64,000 nucleotides of DNA from Thecaphora thlaspeos (GCA_900291925.1 UWYS01000017.1:192001-256000); one strand, 5' to 3'. Positions 44,741 to 55,613 are shown, counted from the first letter of the stretch. The notes: a model not told the origin generated them from the letters alone. Numbers and translations: made by a program.

Positions 44741-46041
44741 GCCTATGTATTTGAGATCTCAGATATTATGCGCTCACTGTAACGAGGGCTGGTCTCACCA
44801 GAAGAATCTTACCTCTCGGCACTGCTTTCTGCGGGCGGAGAGGTGGGAGGCTAAACGAGCTATAGTCTGCGTCATGGCCTTCAGAAGGCGTAACCACGGG
44901 TACATAGGCGGCATAGCTACACTTTTGATGGCCAGCAGTCCATGCCGAGAGAGAGCTGCGTACGGCGGGACGGTGAGAAGACAGGGCGTGATCGCGCGCG
45001 GCTCTTTTTTCTTTTTTTTCTTTTTTTCTTTTTACGCACGAATGGCCGTCGCGCCGACGGGAAGAAGAAGAAGAAAAAAATCTCCGAAGAGGCGGCGCCG
45101 TCTCGTCTGCAAAAGGCAGCCAGGCAGGGTCGGCCTCTCTTCCTTCCCGCCCACCATCAACATACCCCTTTCCTCGCCGACACCGGCACTTGGTGCCGAG
45201 CCGGGCCGCCGGCGTCCATGATCCGACCGCCGACAATCCTTCTTCAACAAGGCGGAGCGTCGGCACCGCGCGTAATGGTAAGTTTCCCGTCTCGGAATGT
45301 CCCGCCAAACGCTGCTGTACGCTGTCGCTCGCTGCCGGAACCACGCCGCCGCGAGCCTACCGGACGAGAAAGGGGGTGCCAGTCTTTTCGAATGATTCCG
45401 CGGGATTATACACCAAAAAACACAGCATAGTTCAAATCTAAGGCCCTCAAAGCCTCATGCGAACACCTAGCATCTAAAACGTCTTTCGCTCCTATATGAT
45501 GGATCGCGACGAAGGCCCCCTACCTTGTTGTCCGGGCCTAGTGGCCCGCGTTGGGATCGAGCAGCGACGCGACAGCAGAAGCGGCGAGCAGACAAAGAGA
45601 ATCCAAGGATGTCGTCTCTGACCTTGCCTTGGACTCCTCTCCTCCCTTGCGACTCCATAGACAGCTGCCTTCCATCGCGACGTGTCCGCCTGCAGGCCCC
45701 TATTCGTCGACGATGCTGTGATCTCTTGTCCAGGTCTCCTCGCTGTAGTAATCATAGGTTGTGGCACTGCTTCCTGCAAGCATTATCATTTCCCGCTCTT
45801 GCTGTCTGTGGCGACTTAGTTGGCGGTGTTGCTTCGTGCGGCGCTGCTGCGATCGTTGCACTTTGTATGTGGAAAGATGATGAGCAGGCGCGGAACTCGG
45901 GCCTCTCGCTGTGAGGCGTGACGGGTGCACGTCCGTGCCGGCTCTCTTCCCGCCGACCAGTTCTTCCCTCACACCCTGCGCACGTCGTTAGCCCCATCAT
46001 CCTTCTCTGCTTGCCCGTTAACCTCACCGCCACACGTCGCC
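44741..46041. other. Intergenic, including T-rich tract
   Basis: About 1.3 kb. A long pyrimidine tract dominated by T (45003-45034) is followed 25 bp later by an AAG/A tract (45060-45081); the two could pair. ORFs are without domains. The last part is the promoter of the Mdm35-like gene. Confidence 0.4.
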
Positions 46042-46854
46042 ATGTTTTGGTCGTCATCGTCCCCCTCGTCCACCTCTGGAGCGTCTTCGTCTTTGTCTTC
46101 GTCTTCGTCCCTCCCGTCCAGTGGTTCTTCCTCTTCCGCAAGCTCGACGAGCGGCAGCGTCCCCGCATCGACGTGGTCCTCGAGCGGCCCCGCTGGACTT
46201 GGCGTCATCTCATCGCTCTCTCCCGAATGCACGCCGCTCAAGCATCGCTACGACTCGTGCTTTGACCGATGGTTCACTGACTACCTCGCAATCGGCGACG
46301 CCCAGATCCTCGTGCAGCAGCGTCAGGGCAGCGGCGCTTCCGTCCCATCGCAGGCCGCGGCACCGCCCAAGAAGAAGAGCAGCTGGTTCGGAGGGTCCGA
46401 TGACGGAGCACCCTCGGCTTCGGCAGGGTCGGGACTCTTTTCCACCAGCAACGGCAGGCAGGCAACGGCGGATCCGGAGCTGGAAGGCAGGAAGAGGGAC
46501 GTCATGGAGCGCTACGATCGAGACTGCGGCAAGCTCTTCAGGGAGTACCGCGGATGCGTCAAGGTGAGTGAAAAGAGCTGACCTGGCCTCTTGGTGGGCG
46601 TGCGCCAGAGCAGGCTCTGTGTCGAGTTGGCAAGCTAATCTGACGATCTACAACCCCTTGACACACATACACACACCTATCCTCGTCTCCACCTTGACAC
46701 TGCGCAGAGGGCTGCTTCGGCCAAGGGTCTGGATGCGTTGATCGAAGAGGCGAGAGCGGAGAACCCATTCCCATTCGACCACCAACGGCAGAACGACGAG
46801 CGCGAGAACAACCCGCCCTTTCCCTTCCCCGCAGCGCGCAGGCCCAGCGAGTAG
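46042..46854 (+). CDS. Mdm35/TRIAP1-like twin CX9C protein
   Basis: Mdm35-type intermembrane-space protein; in yeast Mdm35 chaperones the lipid transfer protein Ups1/PRELI. Exons are 46042-46563 and 46708-46854 (222 aa). The twin cysteine motifs are C-TPLKHRYDS-C and C-GKLFREYRG-C, both C-x9-C, within LSPECTPLKHRYDSCFDRWF and the typical end CVKRAASAKGLDALIEEARA. A Ser-rich N-terminus of about 55 residues and an insertion of about 80 residues between the two motifs make it nearly three times as long as TRIAP1 (76 aa). The insert is low-complexity (QAAAPPKKKSSWFGGSDDG) with no splice signals that would remove it in frame. The family assignment is solid; the insert is the oddity. Confidence 0.87.
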
Positions 46855-47658
46855 CGAGTAGCGAGCGCAGCGCGCCGCTCGCCAAGACCGTGTTTCGCCA
46901 GACTTGTCAATCGATGCTGCCAGCGAGATTGCGCAGACCTCGCAGGGTCATTACATTCACAATTGGTCCAGCGAATACAGCATGACGAGCGCTGCCCTAT
47001 GAGCTCAGCGAAGATGTGCGATAGACGCACGGCCGCTTGAGAGGTGGCGGCGGGGTGTAGGCCGGTTGGCGTGGCGCTTAGCCAGCGAGCGAGCGAGCCA
47101 ACCAGCGAGCCAGCCAGCGAGCCAGCCAACCAACCAGCGAGCCAGCCAGCCAGCGAGCCAACCAGCGAGCGAGCGAGCCAGGCACTCCACCTTTATTTGG
47201 CTGGCCTGTTGAAAGGCGTCATGGGGTTGGCCCCCTTTTTCTTATTCGGCGCACAGACGACCCTGAATCGGACCTTTCCTCTGCCTTACAACGCTTCTTG
47301 CTCCGTTCTTTGTGACCTCCTCCTATCTCTCACCCTCACCCTCCTTCCGTCCCCCTCATCGTCCCAGAACTTTGACCAACGCAAACAGCGCCCCACTTGC
47401 TATTTTGCACTTCGCCTCCGCTGCCACAAGAGCTCTCGTGGCACATCCTGATCCTGATCGAACCGCCCTGCACTTGACACAACGCACCACTGCTGCCACG
47501 ACAACGAGAGAGAGCACAACATCAACCGCATGCGTAGCCTGAGCAATCCCACATCCCCGTTCTTTCTCGTAAGGACGCCTTGATCTGCCTCGCAGCGCGA
47601 CCGCTACCCGGGCAGCTCGAAGCGGCTCCTTCTTGACTTCTCTCGCGAGCCAGCCGAT
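46855..47658. other. Intergenic with degenerate tetranucleotide repeat
   Basis: Holds the repeat at 47085-47180 and the arrestin-gene leader, which is C/T-rich from 47280 to 47450. No TATA box. No gene supported. Confidence 0.45.
47085..47180. repeat. AGCG/AGCC/AACC tetranucleotide tract
   Basis: About 24 four-base units drawn from GAGC, CAGC and CAAC in mixed order. On the minus strand it stays open and reads as WLAG/SLAR-type repeats, which I take as a by-product of the period. Confidence 0.85.
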
Positions 47659-50517
47659 ATGTTCCTTGCCGCGGCCCGAGGTCTCCTTCGCACACGATCA
47701 ATGCAGTCAACAGGCTCGCGGTCTACGCCGCAGCAGCCCTCGAACATATCGCCGTCGACCAGCAGCGCCTCACCTTCTTCTCCACCCATCTTCTACGAGG
47801 CGGTCGCGGAGCGAGGCGAGGCGACACAGCGCCATGGCCTGCCTCCCTATTCCGAGGGTGATGGCGATGGCGAGCGCGAGGGTACAGGATTGGCGCAGGC
47901 CCCTATTGCAGGTGCCCCATCGTATCGGCAAGCCTCTTCCGCTCCACCGCTTGAGGGCTTCTTTGACGTTGCTCCCCGAAGCGACTCGACGTCCTTCCAG
48001 GTCGGCTACCTGGGGCTACGGGGGTTCCGAGCGTGGATCAAGGGCGACGTCCTGGTCAAGCTAGATCAAGACAGCCGAATCAAAGGCGGCTACTCGCAGT
48101 GCATTGTCGAGCTCAGGACGGTCGAAAGAGCGTTGAGAAAAAGCCACCACGCTATCGGCTCGAGGGCGGGCGCGGATCTCGAAGATGGGAAGGAGGATGA
48201 GGACCACGAAGAAGAGGTGGAGCTCTTCTCGGCCCGCGAGGTGCTCTGGGACATATCGGCGGCCACTAGCTCGACGGCACCCAGCCCGGTGCTGCCGTCG
48301 ACGATGCCCTTTTCCTTCCCGCTCACGCCGGACCTCCCGCACTGCATCCACTCGAAGCGGAGCTCGCTCACGTACCACATAGAGGCGCGCCTGGTCAGCT
48401 CGCGGCCGTCGGAGCTGCCTGATGCCCTCAAGGTCGTACCGGTCCACCTCACCCGCTACACTAGGCCAGGACCCTTGGACCAGCAGGCCCTTTGCGAGCT
48501 CGATGGAGCGGAGCTGCAGCGCGAGCAGTTCTCGCTAGAGCCGCACACATGGATCGTGCATGCGCCAACGACGGCCTACGTACAGCTCAACAAGACCATC
48601 TTCCGCCGCGCCGAGCCAATCGACGTAAAGGTCCGCATCCCCCCGCCGTCCAAGAAGAGCGTTACGGAGAAGAACCTCAAGCTCCGCGCCGTCGAGGCTG
48701 ACTTGGTCCGGATCATTGCGGTTAAGAAACAGGACCCAGCTGCAGACGCCAGGGCGGAACTGCAGGATGTGGGTGCTCGAGCTGTCGGCGAGTATGCAAC
48801 CGCGGCCGAGGAGAAGGCGGCGCTGACCAGAGCGTACGAGGAAGAGGCCGCTTCGAGTTTGCAACCGCCCGTGCCAGAGACCGGCGGGTCGCATAGCGAT
48901 CCCGAGCTCCTCGGGCAAGAGGCGCTGCTCGCCCATAGCGGAAAGCTCTGCCGGTTCCACTCGCAGAAGCCTGTCCTGCTGCGGCTCACGCTCCATCCAC
49001 CCTTTGATCCCGCCAACATGCCGCACCCGCATCCCGATCACGACGCCCTGGCCTCGGGGCCCGTCTTCGGCCGCGGCGGTGGCGGCGGCTGCGAGAGTAT
49101 CAGCCAGGAGACGGTTATGCACGTCGTCAGCTTCGAGGTCAGGATCAAGATCGCTGTTCTCGGCGGCCAAGGGGAGCGGAGGGACATCATCTGCACGCGC
49201 AAGGTCCACATTTTGCCCGGTGCAGCCGGACTGGTGCAAGGCGACGACGACGTTGACGCTGACGCTGACGTTGACGCAGACGCCGTCACCGAGGTCGCCG
49301 GCGGCGGCGGGACAGACGCTGCGCCGGCGAGGCGATCCGAGAAGCAGGCGGAAAAGTCGCGCGACCTCGAAGGTCAGGCGGGGCCGCCCAGCAGTCAGGC
49401 GTACGAGGCCGGCCTGCTGGATTTCGGCATGGACGACGAGTACGACGGCTACGAGGACGTCGGCCGCAGCCTTGACGAGCTGATCAACGAGGCCAACGGG
49501 ATCGAGGCGCCCGGCTCCAGCTCGAGCCATGAGGAGCGGCTCGAGCAGCTCCGGCAGCTCCTCGAACGCTCCGATGAGGCGGCCTCGCGCGAACCGCCTC
49601 CGACCCTCTTGGAGAGCCAGCACGACCTCCAGGTTGAAGTCGAGGTGGAAGGGGTTGGCCTGGCAATGCCGCGGCAGCGACATCCAGCCGACACATTCCC
49701 GGACGGGTCTCTGGCACACGACGCATTACCGCCGATGCTGGGCCCGCCGGTCGACGACGGCGCGACGCAGCCACACTACGGCGACTTTCACCGGCCCGCC
49801 TACCATGAAGCGGCGCTCGACGAACCGCCACTGCCGCCGCTTTCTCCGACCAACAGCGAGCCCGCACGCCTGGATGCCGCCGAGGTCGAAGAACGTTTCC
49901 AGCACCTGCGTGGTTTGAGCCTGCGGCGGTCAGCACCACTGCACAGCTTCGCCGCCGAGGAGTCCGCCTCCACGCAGTCGATACCGTCGTCCGGCAGACC
50001 ATCGCCGCCGCCGCCTCATAGCCCGCCTCGTCCGTCTTACTCGATCCTTGAGCTGGGGCCATCGTCTTACGAAGCTGTGGTGGCGAGCGAGCACACAGCT
50101 CGCGGTGGCAGCCGTGGCGGCGTCAGTGCAGATCTGTCATCGTCTAGCAGTGGCGCCGCTGCGGGCGTCCACGTCGAGCCGCCGCCCTATATCGACAGCG
50201 GCCTCCAGAGGGACTCAGTTCTGGCCCGCCTCTCTCCGTCCAACATCACGGCTCACCGCTCCGCCCGGCATAATCCGGAACTCTCTCGGACCGCCGACCA
50301 TGCCGAATCGGGCAGCTTCGATTTGCCGCCGCCGCCATCGCACCCTCCTGCGAACAACGAGGATTTCGCCCGGCCTCCAGCGTACGGATCCTACAGCCCG
50401 TCGTCCACCCAGGGCTCCACGACGGCAGCCGGCCAGGCGCAACAAGAGGTCGGCCGGCGTCCCTCTGCCTACTCACGACCCTCGCATGGCGGCGGGCCAC
50501 CGGGCTACGAGGATTGA
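47659..50517 (+). CDS. Arrestin-domain trafficking adaptor (ART-like)
   Basis: A 952-aa intronless protein with an arrestin fold. The N-lobe spans about residues 110-270: GYLGLRGFRAWIKGDVLVKL, then FPLTPDLPHCIHSKRSSLTY and HIEARLV. The C-lobe spans about 290-520: TAYVQLNKTIFRRAEPIDVK, LRLTLHPPFDP, then VSFEVRIKIAVLGGQG and CTRKVHILPG. The C-terminal 400 residues are disordered and acidic/Pro-rich. PY motifs for a Rsp5/Nedd4 ubiquitin ligase are PPPY near residue 841, PPAY near 905 and PPGY at the extreme C-terminus; LPPY near residue 61 is a fourth candidate. Fungal arrestin-related adaptors of this build direct plasma-membrane transporters to ubiquitin-dependent endocytosis; the cargo is unknown. 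The start MFLAAARG is the first in-frame Met. Confidence 0.85.
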   Translation: MFLAAARGLLRTRSMQSTGSRSTPQQPSNISPSTSSASPSSPPIFYEAVAERGEATQRHGLPPYSEGDGDGEREGTGLAQAPIAGAPSYRQASSAPPLEGFFDVAPRSDSTSFQVGYLGLRGFRAWIKGDVLVKLDQDSRIKGGYSQCIVELRTVERALRKSHHAIGSRAGADLEDGKEDEDHEEEVELFSAREVLWDISAATSSTAPSPVLPSTMPFSFPLTPDLPHCIHSKRSSLTYHIEARLVSSRPSELPDALKVVPVHLTRYTRPGPLDQQALCELDGAELQREQFSLEPHTWIVHAPTTAYVQLNKTIFRRAEPIDVKVRIPPPSKKSVTEKNLKLRAVEADLVRIIAVKKQDPAADARAELQDVGARAVGEYATAAEEKAALTRAYEEEAASSLQPPVPETGGSHSDPELLGQEALLAHSGKLCRFHSQKPVLLRLTLHPPFDPANMPHPHPDHDALASGPVFGRGGGGGCESISQETVMHVVSFEVRIKIAVLGGQGERRDIICTRKVHILPGAAGLVQGDDDVDADADVDADAVTEVAGGGGTDAAPARRSEKQAEKSRDLEGQAGPPSSQAYEAGLLDFGMDDEYDGYEDVGRSLDELINEANGIEAPGSSSSHEERLEQLRQLLERSDEAASREPPPTLLESQHDLQVEVEVEGVGLAMPRQRHPADTFPDGSLAHDALPPMLGPPVDDGATQPHYGDFHRPAYHEAALDEPPLPPLSPTNSEPARLDAAEVEERFQHLRGLSLRRSAPLHSFAAEESASTQSIPSSGRPSPPPPHSPPRPSYSILELGPSSYEAVVASEHTARGGSRGGVSADLSSSSSGAAAGVHVEPPPYIDSGLQRDSVLARLSPSNITAHRSARHNPELSRTADHAESGSFDLPPPPSHPPANNEDFARPPAYGSYSPSSTQGSTTAAGQAQQEVGRRPSAYSRPSHGGGPPGYED

Positions 50518-50840
50518 TTCGTTAGCTAGCCAGCTAGGAAGCTGGCGACGTTTGCTTCCTGTACACACGCTTCTCGCCCGACATGACCCGTAGAATGTCA
50601 CTGGGCATCATCGCTTACTCCTTGCTGCCCGTACTCTCAACCGGCTCGGCGCGGCCTCCGGTCTTCGCTGTAGAGCTTGCCTACACCATGAGACCCCCAA
50701 TGTCACAGCATACCATCACACATCACATTCGTCGCAGTTGGGCTGGGCAAACGTCACCGTTCTTGTCCAATAGGTCATTGAAATCGAAAAGCTTGTAATT
50801 GCTCCTCCACAACGATGCAACGATGTACTCCCTCGTCCTC
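50518..50840. other. Intergenic between convergent genes
   Basis: 323 bp with the 3' ends of the arrestin-like gene and the mitochondrial hypothetical gene. Nothing else seen. Confidence 0.5.
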
Positions 50841-51809
50841 TTAGGTCTTGCTGGAACCGTCCTTGTTGAACCCGCCCTCGTTGCTACCGCCGTGATGGAT
50901 GGGGTTCCTGGTACCCTCTTCCTCGATGAACTGGGCAAAACGGGCGTTTGCGCCCCAAGTCTTTCGCGACCTGTCCTCGGGGTGGATGTAATCGCTTCCC
51001 TCCCTGTCGCCTCCAGTGGCGAGGTCGTGTACGTCCGGGTGGGGAGGAGATGCCTTGGTGCTTGCATTGTGAGTGGTGCTGCTGGGTTTCGCACCGGCAG
51101 GGGGCGGGGGCATGTGCTGCGGATCGGTGCTAGAGATGGGAGCGTCTCCCGTCGTGTAGCCGGGATGCTGACCGAGCGAGCCCTTTTGGCTCGTCGCGGC
51201 AGACGACCTCTCACCCTTCGTCGGACCCTTCGGACCCTTCTCGCGGGCAAGGGCAGAGGTGGAAAAGGATCGATTCTGACCCGTGACGGTTTTGGCGGCG
51301 TCCTTGAGCACCTGTCCCACTCGTTTGTGGAGGCGCGTCTCGGCGGCTTCCTGCGATCCCGTCAACCGTTCGCCGTCGACCCTCGGACCTCCGCCGCGGT
51401 GGTCCGAGAAGGAGCCGGACTGGCCGTGTGGTGTCTCGGGCTCTGGCTCGGCAGCACGGGTCTCGGTGGGTGCGACAGGGTTGGGATGAGCGCGCGCCTC
51501 GTCCTTGTACCTGTGCGCCTCATAGTAGCCCGGCGAGCTGGCTGGAGTGTCAGAAACGGCGAGACGACGAGCAGGTCAGTATATCGCTTCGAGACAAGGG
51601 GACTAGGGAAGATGGAGTTCAGGATGAGGCGAGAGATAGGTACCTTGGTTGTCGAACTTGTTCTTGTCGAGCGGACTGGCGGCGGGACCATCGCGCTTGA
51701 ACTTGGGCTCGTTGTCGGCGACGCGCACCGTGGTGTGGAGCTGCTGTCGTGCCGAGAGGGAAGAGAGACTGCCCAGCTGGCGGCTGAGGATGGTGCGTGC
51801 CGGGATCAT
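50841..51809 (-). CDS. Predicted mitochondrial protein of unknown function
   Basis: Two exons, 51809-51644 and 51541-50841 (288 aa). The join (GTACCT donor, CTCCAG acceptor) reads NKFDNQASSPGYYEAHRYKD in frame. The N-terminus is basic and Ser/Leu-rich without acidic residues, ending near RQQLHTTVRVADN: a classic mitochondrial presequence. A second presequence-like string (NRSFSTSALAREKG) occurs mid-protein. The rest is hydrophilic and Pro/Ser/Gly-rich, with a conserved-looking end (SRKTWGANARFAQFIEEEGT). I recognise no domain or membrane segment. Codon bias and the clean in-frame splice argue that it is a real gene. It is divergent from Snu13. Confidence 0.7.
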
Positions 51810-52548
51810 GTTGGGCGGCGGCGAGCAAGGGTGGTGGCGTGGTGGTGATGGAGAGGATGGTGGTGCTGAGGGTTATGTGTGTGTGAGAGAGAGGGAAAAG
51901 GGATGGATGGAGCCGACGGTGGCTTTTGGCCCATGAACCAACGGAAGGGAGCGCATTGTTCAAATGAGCACTGATTGGCAACGTTGGCCTGCCTGGCTGC
52001 CTGCGGTGCTGACAAGAGCGAGCGTCTGCCTCTTTCCTGTCCTCCACCTGGGCGGAGGGCGCTACGGCAGCTGGCATCGATCGAAAGGCGGAGCGAGCTG
52101 AGCTGAGCTGAGGTGCGGCGAGCACCGGACCAGCCGTGCCAGGGTCCAACACCTGCCAGCTGCCCCCGTCCCGCCCCGCCTCGCTGCGCCTCTCGCTCCG
52201 TCACCTCGCAGCCCGATGACGCTGCTAGCTCACCGTAATCGGGAAGCGTGACCGATCACGGCTCACTTGACTTTTCTCGGCCAAGAGGAAACCCGAGCCG
52301 GACCCGCCTCCGAGGATTTTTGCCTTCCCCTCTCAGCAGGTCTGTGGGCGAAAGCGGAGCAAGAAATGTGAGTTTCGCAGCGCGGCTCAGCTCGCCTCTC
52401 TCAGCCTAGTCTCTCCCCTCTTGCACCTTGCCCACCACCTTTACCCAACCCTCCATCCACCAACCAAACCCGACCAGTGATCCCCGTCGTGAGGTCAACC
52501 TATATCCCCTCAAACCTCACCACTTCCCTCTCTTGAACCACCTTCACG
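51810..52548. promoter_or_regulatory. Divergent promoter region, mitochondrial gene / Snu13
   Basis: 739 bp between the two starts. A GAGCTGAGCTGAGCTGAG repeat lies near 52094-52111, and a C/A-rich leader precedes the Snu13 ATG. No TATA box near either start. Confidence 0.4.
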
Positions 52549-53056
52549 ATGTCCGCTCCCAGCCCCAAGGCTTTCCCCCTGGCCGATGCCGCCCTGACCA
52601 ACCAGATCCTCGATCTGATCCAGCAGGCCTCGCACTACAAGCAGCTCAAGAAGGGAGCCAACGAGGCCACCAAGACGCTCAACCGCGGCATCTGCGAGTT
52701 TATCGTCATGGCCGCCGACGTCGAGCCCATCGAGATTGTCCTCCACCTCCCCCTCCTCTGCGAGGACAAGAACGTCCCCTACGTCTTCGTCCCCAGCAAG
52801 ACGGCCCTCGGACGCGCCTGCGGTGTCAGCCGTCCCGTCGTCTCGGCCAGCGTTACCACCAACGAGGCTAGGGAGCTCCAGAGCCAGATCCAGACGGTCA
52901 AGCTTGCTGTAAGTCGAGTGGCGTCGTCTGTGCGAGGGGCATCCTTGTTGCTGTTTGCACTGATGAGAGGGCGTATGACTGATTCCCCGTCCTCCTTAAA
53001 ATCTTCACTCCTCCATCCTTCTCGCCACCTTGCAGATCGAGCGTCTCCTCATCTAA
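52549..53056 (+). CDS. SNU13: Snu13 / 15.5K, U4 snRNP and box C/D snoRNP protein (L7Ae family)
   Basis: Kink-turn RNA-binding protein found in the U4/U6.U5 tri-snRNP and in box C/D snoRNPs in the nucleus and nucleolus. Exons are 52549-52908 and 53036-53056; the second encodes only IERLLI and a stop. The product is 126 aa, the same as yeast Snu13. Signatures are [40 protein letters not shown] (kink-turn binding), [20 protein letters not shown] and [20 protein letters not shown]. The sibling ribosomal protein eL8 and Nhp2 are excluded by the length and by the [10 protein letters not shown] and [10 protein letters not shown] motifs. Confidence 0.96.
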
Positions 53057-53382
53057 GCTGCTACCCGGCATGCTTGAGGTTGCAAGGTCCCTCGGGTTGT
53101 CTTGGTCAACGGACATTGTTCGAGCGTGGCGTGCTCTCCTCCCCTCTTACCGGTCATCGATCATGATGCCTCTGGGAAGCTCGGACGACGGAGAAACGAA
53201 ATGCAAGAGCCTACGATGGTGTCGCATTGATCGTTGCTGTATGCGTGCATGCGTGTGTGTGATTGCGATGGTACAGTGTGGCGGTCACGGACTGCCTCGA
53301 GATACGAGGTTCCTTCTGGCTTCCTTACAAGCTACACGGTGGACGACGGCTGGCCGTCGCTCCACGGTGCTTCTCCCCCTCC
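53057..53382. other. Intergenic between convergent genes
   Basis: 326 bp holding the 3' UTRs of Snu13 and the DnaJ gene; no other feature seen. Confidence 0.5.
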
Positions 53383-54915
53383 TTACGCGTCCAGCGCTTT
53401 CCTGAGTTCCTTTCTCTGCGTCTCGCTCAGCCTTTCCGGAAGCTCTACGCTCCACTCGACGACGAGATCGCCCTTTTTGCCGGGCGCTTTGCTGATGGGC
53501 ATGCCTTCGCCGACCAACCTGGTGGTGCGGCCGGGGACGATGGTTGTCTTGCCGACGCCGGGCGACGGCAGCGGGATCTCGAGGCGGCGCCCATCGAGCG
53601 TCGTCACGGCCTTGCGAGCGCCCGGCGTGCCCGCCTTCGGTGGGTCCAGCGCATCGGCGAGCGAAAGCGGCACCGTGAGGCGAAGGTCGTCGCCGTCTCG
53701 TCGGAACTTGGCGTGCGGCTTTTCGTCAATGATGAAAACGATGTCCTGGTAGCGTCCCGGCGAAACCTCATTGCCGGCGCCGTTGAAACGGACCTTGGTA
53801 CCCTGGGGAGTTGAATGGCGAGATGGACGCGAGACGGTAGGCAAACGGCAACAGGGTCAGCCACGTCGCAGCAAAGCAGAATGGGGGCCTGGATCGTCAA
53901 CCGGCGCAACTTACCTTCTTCCATCCAGGCTTGACCTCGACCGTGAGCACTTTCTCTTCTGATCCGCCGCTCTGCAACCTTTTACCGATCTTGAGCTTCT
54001 TGGTTGTCCCCTTGTATAGATCGTCGAGCGCGCAGGGCAGCTGCTTCTCGACGTCGGAAGGCTTCTCAGCTGCCGCAGCGCCACCGTTGCGGGCGCCACC
54101 TCGTCGTCCGCTGCCGCCAAACATGTCGTCATCCATGTCCATGCCCATTCCACCCATACCGCCCATGCTTCCCATACCGCCCATTCCAGGCATGCCGCCC
54201 ATTCCGCCTCCTCCGCCATGGCCGCCTCCCATGCCTCCCATCCCGCCAAAGGGGCTGGCGCCGCCAAAGATGCTGGCAAAGATGTCGTTGGGGTCCGAGG
54301 GCGAGAAGCCGCCGGGTCCACCACCGCCGGATGCTGTTGGGGTGGCGATGACGAGATGCAAAAGGGGAGAAGAGCAGAGTGAGTCAGCGCATCGAACGAG
54401 ACGTCCAGACTCTGACCTGACACTACTCTGTCGCGGCCATATTTTGCTACTCACTGAATGTGAATGTCCTGCCGCCCGAACCGCTGCCAAATTGGCTGAA
54501 TCCACCGCCGCCGGGGAATCCGCCGAAGCCGGCCCCACCAGGGCCACCAGCGGCACCGTCAGCCGAAGGGGGTGGACCGCCCTTGAGTCCGTCCTCGCCG
54601 TAGGTATCGTAGATTGCCCTCTTGTTCTTATCAGAGAGGACCTCGAACGCTTCGCCGACCTCCTTGAACTTCTTATTGGCCGCCTCCTGGTTATCCTTGT
54701 TCCTGTCTGGGTGCCACTTGAGCGCTGCCTTCTTGTAGGCTGACGACGGCAGAGTTGCGATGGAGAACAGGCAGGGGAGGGAAGATGAGAGGTCAGCGAG
54801 GGGGCGAGAGGTTGCGCAAGAGCAGCGGATGGGCAAGGAGGGACTCACCTCGCTTGATGGCGTCGTCGTCGGCGTCCTTGGCGATGCCGAGGACCTTGTA
54901 GTAGTCTTTGCCCAT
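53383..54915 (-). CDS. Type II DnaJ/Hsp40 co-chaperone (Sis1/DNAJB1-like)
   Basis: Cytosolic Hsp40 that stimulates Hsp70 ATPase activity and delivers unfolded clients. Four exons: 54915-54849, 54739-54455, 54333-53915 and 53802-53383 (396 aa). The J domain ([20 protein letters not shown] onward) has HPD at residues 32-34 and the [20 protein letters not shown] end. A Gly/Phe-rich region ([20 protein letters not shown]) and a Gly/Met-rich region ([10 protein letters not shown] repeats) follow. Two C-terminal substrate-binding domains include [51 protein letters not shown] and [20 protein letters not shown]. The cysteine-rich zinc finger of type I DnaJ is absent, as in Sis1. The three introns (109, 121 and 112 bp) restore the family sequence at each join. 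Confidence 0.95.
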
Positions 54916-55329
54916 TGTGAAGAGTCACTGGGTCGGTGTGAGGCTGAGAGGGTGTGTGTGTGTATGCGTTGGTGTCGGTTCTGGGTAGACTGGGGGGAGG
55001 GGGAGGTAGGAGTGGTGATGGTGATGGTGTGGATGTGCGATGTAGTTGGCGCAACTCTGAGCTCCGTGATACCCCTTTGACCTGGTTAATACGGCAGGGC
55101 CGGATCGCCGGGAGCGCCAGCGCTTCGCGGCGTCTTCCTCGATCCTCGGCCAGGATCTCGCCCCAGCCAGCACGCAGCAGAGCCAAAAGAAGCGCCTCGA
55201 TGCCTCCACATGCGGATGGAAGGGCGCATCGTCTCCAGCCTTCGCGAGGCTGCCAGAAGCTTCCACCAACATCACATGTGATGAATTTTACTGTATCTAT
55301 ATGCCACATTTTGCGTCTTAAACCAGGAA
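54916..55329. promoter_or_regulatory. DnaJ gene promoter region
   Basis: 414 bp between the DnaJ start and the tRNA. A GT/GA-rich tract is at 54940-54970 and AT-rich sequence just before the tRNA. I saw no clear heat-shock-element array, though isolated GAA/TTC triplets occur. Confidence 0.35.
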
Positions 55330-55439
55330 GCTCGCGTGGCCAAATGGTACGGCGTACCTCTCCTATTCGAGGCTTCTCCACTCTACTATGAGTAGAGGCT
55401 CACAAGGTAAGACTGTGGGTTCGATCCCCGCCGTGGGCT
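55330..55439 (+). tRNA. tRNA-Arg(CCU), second intron-containing copy
   Basis: Exon sequences are identical to the copy at 11415-11524 and fold the same way (anticodon CCU). The 38-nt intron (55366-55403) has the same length but a different sequence, with a hairpin of CTCTACT and AGTAGAG around ATG. T6 at 55443-55448 can terminate pol III. It lies 175 bp upstream of a 5S rRNA gene on the same strand. Confidence 0.93.
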
Positions 55440-55613
55440 TTCTTTTTTCCTTCCTTGCCCTTTTTTGCCGTGATTATTTTTTGATATTTATGGGCCCTCT
55501 TGTACAGCCCGAGCAAACCACCACCACACTAGATTTTGCCAGTAGGTGACCAACCCTATGAGTGCCGCTCTCGACAGAATGGGATACATAAGTCGCTCGG
55601 TAGAGGAGCCTTC

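Noticed and set aside
47005..47190. Minus-strand peptide made of WLAG/SLAR repeats
   Set aside because: Direct translation of the tetranucleotide array; no start context or expression signal.
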